11,903 nt of DNA, from positions 1 through 11,903 of the forward strand of contig CAJBIL010000012.1 of assembly GCA_903953145.1 (NCBI GenBank). Direction: 5' to 3'. Source of the stretch: an uncultured beta proteobacterium. Lineage in GTDB: Bacteria > Pseudomonadota > Gammaproteobacteria > Burkholderiales > Rhodocyclaceae. The notes beneath the pieces were generated by a model, which did not search any database, was not told the DNA's origin, and worked only from the letters and a program-made list of their open reading frames with translations. The translations under genes and the position numbers were made by a program. This document shows, one piece after another, positions 6,739-11,903 of the stretch (its first letter is position 1; the number at the start of each line of letters is the position of its first letter).

Positions 6739-8435
6739 GGTCTATCGGCACCACTGATTGCGGGAGACTCGATCAGCATCTCCTTGAGAAACAAATTCTC
6801 GAACACCTTGCCGCGCAATATTTCAGCCAGTTCGGCCTCCGTGTGCCGGCCTCGTAAGTCGAGGCGTTCGCCAAGAATCCGGCAGCCTTTGCACGCGTTG
6901 GTACCAAGCGGCACACGCACGGCAAATACCGGGTAGCGGCTGGCCAGCGCCGCTAAATTCTGCACACGCTCCTCGCGATAGCCCTGAATCGACGCCCCGG
7001 GTAAAAGAAAACGATAAAGCTCGTATTTGGCGTTGAAATCGTAAGGCACCCAGACCTCGGCGCCAGCCATCCGGCGCTGCGTTTCGCTGCTGTAGTTGCC
7101 CAGCACGCCGTCAAACGGGCGCAGAAAAGCCGCCAGTGACAAGAACACCAACAGTACGGCGACACTGACGCCCGGCCGCGTGAGTGCAGGCCGTAGCAGC
7201 GCCGTTAGCGCGAAGATCAGCGTCGCGGCCAGCAACAACCAGTAAAGCACCGGATAAAGATCAACGTCCGGCATGGCGCCCTGTAAGCGGAATGACAGAT
7301 AACCCAGCCCCGCGACAACAACGGCGACAACGCCAAGCGTAATGGCAAACCAGCCGCGCCCGATCCGCGCCCAGCCCAACGCGCAAAGCACCGCCAGCGC
7401 CGGCATCGCCGCCAGTAAATAGCGGCTCGAACGCTGACTCGGCAGGCTGAATACAAAGAGCATGACGAGCAGCCAGATCCACAGCATTTTTTCTACATCG
7501 GAGAGCTGATTGCGCTGGCGCACTGCACTGATCATCAAGCCGAACACGGGGAACGCCAGCAAACCGGCATTCAGCGGATAGCCCAGCGCAAGCACCCAGA
7601 TACTCGACGCCCCCCAGATCAGCTTCGAGAAATAACTGGCGCTTTGCGGATCGAATTTCCCGGCATTTTCCTTGACCACAAACTCCTGCCAAATGGCTTG
7701 TGGCTGCGGGTCAAGCACAAACCACAGGCTAAAAATCGCGAGCGAAATCAAGGCGACGAGCGCCAGCCGCCAGACGTCTTCCCGGAGGAACGGAATAATC
7801 CGGTAGTTGCGCTGGCGCAGATACCACCATGCCAGACCCAACCCGACCGGCAGCAATAAGGCAAAGGATTTGTAGAGCAGGCCAATGCCAATCACCACAC
7901 CGAGCAAGAGCGGCACAAAGCGCGAAGCAAAAGCCGTCGAGCGCCAGTAAAGCAGGATAAAAAACGGCAAAAACAACCAGAACACCTCGGGTGGATTGGT
8001 CAGGAATGGCCGGCCAAAACGATAGGTGCTAAAGAAAGCGAGGAAGGCCAGTGCGCCAATCATGCCCTTGGCGGGTTCGCGCGATAGCCGCCAGCCGAGT
8101 AGGAAAACCAGCAGCGCGGTAAGCAGCGTGTAAATCACACTCGGATAGCGCAAATGCCACAGTGTCCAGTCAGCCCCCCAGTTCGTAGACACGATACCTT
8201 GCCAGAAAAGCAGTGGTGGCTTGGTGTTGCGCATCTCGAACAATTCGGACTGCAACGGTAAAAAATGGCCTGACGCGGCGGTCAGGCGGGCAATATGCTC
8301 ATAGGGATACTCATCGCCATTTTTTGGGATGTGCTGACCGTCAAGGCCAAAGAAATAAACAAAGATAGCGAGCAGCGCCGCCAGCCCGTAAAGCAGCCAT
8401 TGTGCACGGGGACGGCTGACGGTCGTTTCAGTCAT
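6735..8435 (-). CDS. ArnT/PMT-type family 39 glycosyltransferase
   Basis: This 566-residue integral membrane protein, about the length of ArnT, has a first helix at about 11-30 and many more downstream (roughly a dozen in total). The first periplasmic loop carries N-G-D-E-Y-P-Y-E-H-I-A-R at 39-50. The D41-E42 pair matches the catalytic acidic position of GT-C enzymes (ArnT D-E-G-R-Y form). TKPPLLFW at 71-78 matches the conserved N-K-P-P element of ArnT, and RYPSV (96-100) is also typical. The enzyme should transfer a sugar from a polyprenyl-phosphate donor on the periplasmic side to a lipid, glycan or protein acceptor. The sugar and acceptor are unknown. Its start shares one base with the GtrA stop (TGATG), and its stop overlaps the sialidase-like gene by ATGA. 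Neighbouring GtrA may supply the flipped lipid-linked sugar. An lpxM/arn-type neighbourhood is absent, so lipid A aminoarabinose transfer is not implied. Confidence 0.85.
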   Translation of the reverse strand: MTETTVSRPRAQWLLYGLAALLAIFVYFFGLDGQHIPKNGDEYPYEHIARLTAASGHFLPLQSELFEMRNTKPPLLFWQGIVSTNWGADWTLWHLRYPSVIYTLLTALLVFLLGWRLSREPAKGMIGALAFLAFFSTYRFGRPFLTNPPEVFWLFLPFFILLYWRSTAFASRFVPLLLGVVIGIGLLYKSFALLLPVGLGLAWWYLRQRNYRIIPFLREDVWRLALVALISLAIFSLWFVLDPQPQAIWQEFVVKENAGKFDPQSASYFSKLIWGASSIWVLALGYPLNAGLLAFPVFGLMISAVRQRNQLSDVEKMLWIWLLVMLFVFSLPSQRSSRYLLAAMPALAVLCALGWARIGRGWFAITLGVVAVVVAGLGYLSFRLQGAMPDVDLYPVLYWLLLAATLIFALTALLRPALTRPGVSVAVLLVFLSLAAFLRPFDGVLGNYSSETQRRMAGAEVWVPYDFNAKYELYRFLLPGASIQGYREERVQNLAALASRYPVFAVRVPLGTNACKGCRILGERLDLRGRHTEAELAEILRGKVFENLFLKEMLIESPAISGADRP

Positions 8436-8920
8436 CAGACTTCATCTGAACTTCTAGCAGGCGCCTTGCGGTGACTGAACGTCCACAGGTCATTTACTAC
8501 ATAGTTAAAGACACTGGCCAGCACGATGGCAACCGCATTGGCGATCAGATAATGAAAATAAACGACCAGTAACTTGGTAAATATTATCTGTAACGCAATG
8601 CCAACCCAGCAGGCCATCGCATACTGACCAAACTGCGCCAGCCGGGAACGATGGCGGTGCAGGTGCTTGCGATCCCGCCAGGTCCACGCCCGGTTCCAGA
8701 GAAAATTATTCACCGTCGCGAAGAAAATGGCCACCACCAGCGACACGTTAAGCCGCATATCCACGGCCTCGATAAAACGAAACAGATATTCCTGGGCGAG
8801 ATAAAGCACCCCAAGGTTGACGAAGGTGCCTGATGCCCCCACCGTGCCGAATTTCACGAAGCGCTGCCGGAGTAGCCACTGCACCCAGGAGTGCGCCCAC
8901 AAACGCGCCACCCGGCTCAT
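8435..8920 (-). CDS. GtrA-family membrane protein (putative lipid-linked sugar flippase)
   Basis: This 161-residue protein has four transmembrane helices at about 21-41, 57-75, 101-120 and 125-143, the standard GtrA fold. The two family signatures after helices 2 and 4 are present: NNFLWNRAWTW (71-81) and NYVVNDLWTF (139-148). GtrA proteins are thought to move polyprenyl-phosphate-linked sugars across the inner membrane for periplasmic GT-C enzymes, so pairing with the downstream ArnT-like protein is logical. I chose ATG 8920 over the upstream in-frame ATG at 8986. It gives an ATGA overlap with the GT9 stop and starts just before the usual N-terminal W-L-L-R-Q-R-F-V-K-F segment. The longer form would add 22 unusual residues and overlap the GT9 gene by about 70 bases. 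The usual GtrB-like synthase is not in the window. Confidence 0.85.
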   Translation of the reverse strand: MSRVARLWAHSWVQWLLRQRFVKFGTVGASGTFVNLGVLYLAQEYLFRFIEAVDMRLNVSLVVAIFFATVNNFLWNRAWTWRDRKHLHRHRSRLAQFGQYAMACWVGIALQIIFTKLLVVYFHYLIANAVAIVLASVFNYVVNDLWTFSHRKAPARSSDEV

Positions 8921-10122
8921 GTCGGCTGACCCAGCATTTCGTGGGCTTTGGCAAGGACTTGTGCCGGAGATATCTGCTTCAGGCATTGGTTATCGCCATC
9001 GCAGGGTGACTCACGGTGGTTATAGGCCGTCAGGCACGGCGAGCAGGAAATAGCCGAATGAAAACAATACGCGTTGGCCGATAGCGAACGATAAAGCTGC
9101 GGCGTCTCCGGCCCGAAAAACACAATGGATGGAATCGGCGTCAGCGCGGCAAACTGGCCGGGGCCACCGTCATTGGTGATCAGCAGCGCCGCGCGGTGAA
9201 AAAGCGCCAGCAGTTCGCGCACCGATTTTGTATAGCCGGTGAGATCAATACATTGCGCACTGGCGCACTGCTTGACGAGGGCCTGACCCAACGGCCGGTC
9301 ATCTTTCAGGCCAATCACGCCAACTGCGTAACCATCGGCCAACAGGCCGGCACAAAGCGTCCCGTAAGACTCGAACGACCAGGCGCGAATCGGCAAAATG
9401 CCGCCGCTTGGATAAACCAGGACTAGTCGTTTGCCGGCCACCGCAGGGAAATCAGCATGCAGGCGTGCGGCAATGCCGGCCAACTCACCTTCGGCAAAAA
9501 CGAAATGCGGCGGATCATCGGGCATCGGCACCGGGCAATCCTTGCCCAGTGGATAAGTCCTGGAATCAAGCGCCGCGACCATCGTTAAAAACTGCAAGGT
9601 CAGATGTCGATAGGGGTTGTAGAGCACCGGGCGATTGATGAACGAACCCCGATAAAGCCCTTCCTGCGTATGCCGGTGAAAGCCGACATGCAGCCGCGCG
9701 CCCGAGAGATAGGAAAAAATACTGCTGACGCGCGAAAACAGCTCGCAATCAATGACCGCATCAAGCTTGAGCGCTCGCGTTCTGAGTATGGCGCGCAGGC
9801 TGTCGCCGACAAAAGCAACGAGCGAGCGATCATCCAGCGTAATCACATTTTCAGCCGGTACCACACCCAGCAAATCAAGCACCTCGCGATTCTTGGCAAA
9901 GAGCATGACGTGAATGGATGCCTCGGGGTATTTCTGCCGAAGACGGGCGAACATCGGCTGCGCAAGCACCAGGCTGCCCATTTCGGACAACAGGATGATG
10001 AGAATACGACGGGGCGCCACAGCAGTAGGCGATTTGCCAAATAGACGATGCACCAGCGAAAGCACGGCGCAGATCGGCACACCAAGCAGACGATCAACGG
10101 CACGCTGGAATTTGATGTTCAT
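8917..10122 (-). CDS. Glycosyltransferase family 9 (heptosyltransferase-like) with variant motifs
   Basis: This 401-residue GT-B enzyme of the ADP-heptose:LPS heptosyltransferase superfamily has an N-terminal amphipathic stretch (about 1-28, possibly membrane-associating). A Rossmann domain begins RRILIILLSEMGSLVLAQP (38-56). A C-terminal donor domain follows with VYPSGG (236-241), LITNDGGPGQFAAL (314-327) and FFGPETPQLY (335-344). The family's usual G-D in the first loop (base Asp) is G49-S50 here, and the usual G-P-x-H is G-P-G-Q (320-323). A terminal cysteine cluster (C360, C363, C374, C380) may bind metal. A sugar-transfer role in LPS or other surface glycan is likely, but the donor is unknown and the altered motifs caution against calling it a heptosyltransferase. 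It is the first gene of the five-gene minus-strand operon and its start lies in a 14-base tandem duplication. Confidence 0.8.
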   Translation of the reverse strand: MNIKFQRAVDRLLGVPICAVLSLVHRLFGKSPTAVAPRRILIILLSEMGSLVLAQPMFARLRQKYPEASIHVMLFAKNREVLDLLGVVPAENVITLDDRSLVAFVGDSLRAILRTRALKLDAVIDCELFSRVSSIFSYLSGARLHVGFHRHTQEGLYRGSFINRPVLYNPYRHLTLQFLTMVAALDSRTYPLGKDCPVPMPDDPPHFVFAEGELAGIAARLHADFPAVAGKRLVLVYPSGGILPIRAWSFESYGTLCAGLLADGYAVGVIGLKDDRPLGQALVKQCASAQCIDLTGYTKSVRELLALFHRAALLITNDGGPGQFAALTPIPSIVFFGPETPQLYRSLSANAYCFHSAISCSPCLTAYNHRESPCDGDNQCLKQISPAQVLAKAHEMLGQPT

Positions 10123-10141
10123 ATCGTGATGTTCATATCGT
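10114..10141. repeat. Perfect 14-base tandem duplication over the GT9 start codon
   Basis: The 14-mer GATGTTCATATCGT occurs twice without interruption (10114-10127 and 10128-10141). On the minus strand each copy carries ATGAACATC, so the GT9 start codon and its next two codons are copied 14 bases upstream in a different frame. This looks like a recent replication-slippage duplication. Confidence 0.95.
10119..10136 (-). promoter_or_regulatory. Five-codon upstream ORF (MNITI) ending on the GT9 start
   Basis: The duplicated start codon at 10136-10134 reads Met-Asn-Ile-Thr-Ile and stops at TGA 10121-10119. That stop overlaps the GT9 ATG (10122-10120) in an ATGA arrangement. Ribosomes starting at the upstream copy would terminate exactly at the real start, which could allow re-initiation or could compete with it. 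Neither copy has a strong Shine-Dalgarno sequence. The effect on expression is inferred. Confidence 0.45.
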
Positions 10142-10310
10142 CAACAGCAACGCCGGAAAATTCATGAGTAACCGAAAAGTGCCGAAAGGAAGATACTAAA
10201 CAAAGTTGAAGTTCACGCCATTGCCAAGCCCGGCGCAACAAGCCTGTCATTATCGGCGAATCGACCAAGCCGCGCAAACGTGAGCGTCGATTTGAAGACG
10301 CCGAGAAACG

Positions 10311-10338
10311 TAGATAACGCATAATTCCGGCATGTCAA
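10311..10338 (-). promoter_or_regulatory. Candidate sigma-70 promoter for the glycan operon
   Basis: On the minus strand a perfect TTGACA (10338-10333) is followed after 16 bases by TATCTA (10316-10311), a 3/6 match to TATAAT. It would leave a leader of roughly 180 bases before the GT9 start. The -35 match is strong but the -10 is weak, so this is only a candidate. Confidence 0.25.
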
Positions 10339-10346
10339 AATCGGCA

Positions 10347-10373
10347 TTGACCGAAGCCCGTGTTTGCGGTCAA
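10347..10373. promoter_or_regulatory. Inverted repeat TTGACCG-N13-CGGTCAA, possible operator
   Basis: Perfect 7-base arms (10347-10353 and 10367-10373) are spaced about 20 bases centre to centre, roughly two helical turns. They coincide with the -35 and overlap the -10 of the candidate cyclase promoter. A further GTCAA half-site lies at 10334-10338, inside the -35 of the divergent promoter. This suits a dimeric regulator controlling one or both directions. The regulator is not encoded in the window. A chance repeat is possible. Confidence 0.35.
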
Positions 10374-10375
10374 AT
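10347..10375 (+). promoter_or_regulatory. Candidate sigma-70 promoter for the adenylate cyclase gene
   Basis: TTGACC (10347-10352, 5/6 to TTGACA) and TCAAAT (10370-10375, 4/6 to TATAAT) are separated by the ideal 17 bases. The predicted start would lie about 65-70 bases upstream of the cyclase ATG. The spacing and position are good but the -10 is imperfect. Confidence 0.35.
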
Positions 10376-10449
10376 AAAGCTATGCATTCGTTCTAGCTAC
10401 TGTTGTAACGACGATTCTGCCAACTCACTAACCTGGTGCAGCAACCAAA

Positions 10450-11730
10450 ATGAGCAAAGAATCAAACCTCCTGAGTACCCTGCGCAATGCCGGCATCAAC
10501 CCTGGCGACTCGGAAGATGTTCGCCTTCAGAAGTCGCTACTAATCTTCGCAACCGGCCTGATCAGCTTCGCGTCGATGCTCTGGCTGTTTATTTACGGGC
10601 AGCTTGGCCCGCAGTTTTCATCGACCATTCCCTTTGTTTTTCAACTGCTGCTGATCAGCAATCTGGCGGTTTACTTCAAAACGCACGATTTCAACGCCTT
10701 CCGCCTGATTCAGCTGTCGATTTTTCTGTTTCTACCTTTCGTCGCTCAGTGGAGCATGGGCAACTTCATCACGGCCAGTGGTGTCAGCCTGTGGGGGCTG
10801 CTGGCGCCGGTCGGGGCGGTACTCTTTATTGGCCCGCGCGAGTCGGCCGCCTGGTTCTTCGCCTATTTATTCCTCACGATGCTTTCCGGCGGGTTTGATT
10901 ACTATCTTGGCGACATGATTTCCTTGCCAAACAAGGTGCCAACCCAGACTTCGGTGATCTTTTTTGCGCTGAACTTCGCCGCAGTTTCAACCATCGTTTA
11001 CCTTTTGTTGCGCTACTCAGCCATCGAGAAACAACAAGCGCAAGCCCGGCTGGAAGAGACCTTCCGCATGCTGGAAGTAGAGCAGGAGCGCTCTGAGCGC
11101 TTGTTGCTCAACATCTTGCCCGGCTCGATTGCCGAGCGGCTGAAAAATAGCAACCAGACGATTGCCGACGGCTTTGCCGATGTAACGGTGATGTTTGCCG
11201 ACATTGTGAACTTCACCAAAGTCGCCGAAGGGCTGACCCCGCAACAAGTATTCACGATGCTGAACAAGATATTTTCTTCATTCGACGAACTCGCCGAACA
11301 CTACGGCATGGAAAAGATCAAGACCATCGGTGACGCTTATATGGTGGCTGGCGGCTTGGGGAGTGATGTTGATGACTACGCAGACTCCATCGCCGATATG
11401 GCGATGGCCATGCGCGACCTGTTGCAGCATGACTTCGCCGTCAATCAGATGCATCTTGAAGTACGTATCGGGATTGGCACCGGCCCGGTCGTGGCCGGCG
11501 TTGTCGGCAAGAAAAAGTTCATCTACGATCTATGGGGCGACACCGTCAATATCGCCAGCCGCATCACCAGTGAAGGCGTTCCCGGCATGGTGCAGGTGGA
11601 CGAAACAACCTACCGCCGACTGGTCAGTCGCTTCGATTTTGAAGCGCCGCAGAGCATTTACCTGAAGGGCAAAGGCAACATGACCGTATATCGCCTGATC
11701 GGCCGCAAAGCCCAAGGGCGGGCTGTTTAA
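10450..11730 (+). CDS. Six-TM class III adenylate cyclase
   Basis: This 426-residue membrane protein has six predicted helices at about 30-50, 60-77, 84-101, 112-127, 131-147 and 168-188. A signalling coiled coil (about 191-218) leads into LLLNILPGSIAERL (218-231), the linker typical of class III cyclases, and then the catalytic domain (about 240-418). Residues for catalysis are all present: metal-binding Asp251 (FADIVNFT) and Asp295 (TIGDAYM), adenine-selecting Lys291 (IKTIGD) and Asp360 (YDLWGDTVN), and transition-state Asn367 and Arg371 (VNIASR). Lys and Asp at the selectivity positions favour ATP over GTP, so the product should be cAMP, made by a homodimer at the cytoplasmic face. The signal sensed by the membrane domain is unknown. 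ATG 10450 is the first in-frame start after a TAA at 10429. It stands alone, divergent from the glycan operon. Confidence 0.92.
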   Translation: MSKESNLLSTLRNAGINPGDSEDVRLQKSLLIFATGLISFASMLWLFIYGQLGPQFSSTIPFVFQLLLISNLAVYFKTHDFNAFRLIQLSIFLFLPFVAQWSMGNFITASGVSLWGLLAPVGAVLFIGPRESAAWFFAYLFLTMLSGGFDYYLGDMISLPNKVPTQTSVIFFALNFAAVSTIVYLLLRYSAIEKQQAQARLEETFRMLEVEQERSERLLLNILPGSIAERLKNSNQTIADGFADVTVMFADIVNFTKVAEGLTPQQVFTMLNKIFSSFDELAEHYGMEKIKTIGDAYMVAGGLGSDVDDYADSIADMAMAMRDLLQHDFAVNQMHLEVRIGIGTGPVVAGVVGKKKFIYDLWGDTVNIASRITSEGVPGMVQVDETTYRRLVSRFDFEAPQSIYLKGKGNMTVYRLIGRKAQGRAV

Positions 11731-11739
11731 GGTCGGTGC

Positions 11740-11864
11740 GTAGGTCGTGGCCCGAGGCCAGGCTTTGCGCGGATTTATCCCGACGCCCTGAAAGTGAAGG
11801 GGCCTATGGCTAAAGTGCCTTTAGGGGGTGATCACCGCCATTGTCGGGATGAATCCCGACCTAC
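11740..11864. repeat. REP/REPIN-like inverted repeat pair downstream of the cyclase
   Basis: The right copy (11843-11864) is a palindrome, GTCGGGAT-GA-ATCCCGAC, followed by CTAC. Read in reverse, it is GTAGGTCG followed by GGATTCATCCCGAC. The left copy has GTAGGTCG (11740-11747) and GGATTTATCCCGAC (11771-11784), which differ from it at one base, but the two parts are separated by 23 extra bases (11748-11770). The copies face each other across 58 bases that also hold the palindrome GGTGATCACC (11827-11836). The layout fits a non-autonomous dispersed REPIN-like element. From memory, similar GTAGGTCGGG palindromes recur in proteobacterial intergenic regions. Copy number here is unknown. Confidence 0.6.
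11748..11760 (+). terminator. Weak hairpin after the cyclase gene
   Basis: TGGCC-CGA-GGCCA forms a five-base GC-rich stem with a three-base loop 17 bases after the cyclase stop. Only a short TTT follows, so it is a poor intrinsic terminator. It also forms most of the 23-base insert in the left repeat copy. The stronger palindrome at 11843-11860 could also end transcription but lacks a T-tract. Confidence 0.25.
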
Positions 11865-11903
11865 CTGGCGACCGAGCAAGGCGATTTCATCATCAGTAGT
11901 GGC

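Larger units (their letters stand above)
10123..10449. other. Divergent intergenic region between glycan operon and cyclase gene
   Basis: These 327 bases hold no convincing gene. They contain the upstream half of the start-codon duplication, two candidate divergent promoters whose -35 boxes are 8 bases apart (10333-10338 and 10347-10352), and the TTGACCG/CGGTCAA inverted repeat. There is also another perfect inverted repeat, AATCGAC (10259-10265) with GTCGATT (10286-10292). A minus-strand reading frame at 10119-10322 (67 residues) has no recognisable features and is treated as non-coding. Confidence 0.6.

Noticed and set aside
6295..6936. 213-residue plus-strand frame antisense to the sialidase-like and GT39 genes
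   Set aside because: It is antisense to two well-supported coding regions and has the composition of a high-GC shadow frame.
8921..8986. Longer GtrA start at 8986
   Set aside because: It would overlap the GT9 gene by about 70 bases, add 22 residues atypical for GtrA, and lose the ATGA coupling given by the 8920 start.
10119..10322. 67-residue minus-strand reading frame before the GT9 gene
   Set aside because: Arginine-rich sequence with no domain, weak start, and it lies over the predicted promoter and leader region. Its last codons are only the duplicated MNITI segment.
10332..10898. 188-residue plus-strand frame starting upstream of the cyclase
   Set aside because: It overlaps the cyclase transmembrane region in another frame and lacks any recognisable feature.

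Overview
The window is about 55% GC, densely packed and mostly made of tightly overlapping genes. It looks chromosomal and proteobacterial. The pilus-assembly and prepilin proteins have the style of Betaproteobacteria, and a Rhodocyclales relative (Dechloromonas/Azonexus/Propionivibrio type) is my best guess. That guess rests on remembered protein style, not on a search. No tRNA, rRNA, CRISPR array or transposase gene is visible.

Region 1 (1-4766, + strand) is the end of a type IV pilus or MSHA-like pseudopilus operon. It holds three inner-membrane or periplasmic assembly proteins in PilN-PilO-PilP order: the C-terminal part of a larger PilN-like protein, a PilO/MshJ-like protein, and a small secreted PilP/MshK-like protein. 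The three are joined by ATGA overlaps. Two pilin-type proteins follow. The first is a 681-residue PilX-like minor pilin whose C-terminal part reads as an L-type (legume/ConA-like) lectin domain with its metal ligands apparently intact. The second is a 302-residue prepilin with a canonical G|FTLVE cleavage site. Together they suggest a surface fibre carrying a carbohydrate-binding tip subunit.

Region 2 (10122-4758, - strand) is a five-gene operon in which every neighbouring pair overlaps: a GT9 (heptosyltransferase-like) glycosyltransferase, a GtrA-family membrane protein, an ArnT/PMT-type GT39 glycosyltransferase, a membrane-anchored sialidase-like BNR protein, and a polytopic membrane protein of unknown function. 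The likely theme is building or remodelling a lipid-linked or surface glycan. Its last gene converges on the prepilin gene with a 9-base overlap.

Region 3 (10123-10449) is a 327-base divergent intergenic region. It contains possible back-to-back promoters, an inverted repeat (TTGACCG-N13-CGGTCAA) lying across the predicted cyclase promoter, and a perfect 14-base tandem duplication that copies the GT9 start codon and creates a five-codon upstream ORF.

Region 4 (10450-11903, + strand) encodes a six-TM class III adenylate cyclase with a complete catalytic residue set. Downstream is a REP/REPIN-like inverted repeat pair, one copy of which appears to carry a 23-base insertion. The least ordinary items are the lectin-bearing minor pilin, the GT9 enzyme with an altered catalytic-loop motif, and the duplicated start region.
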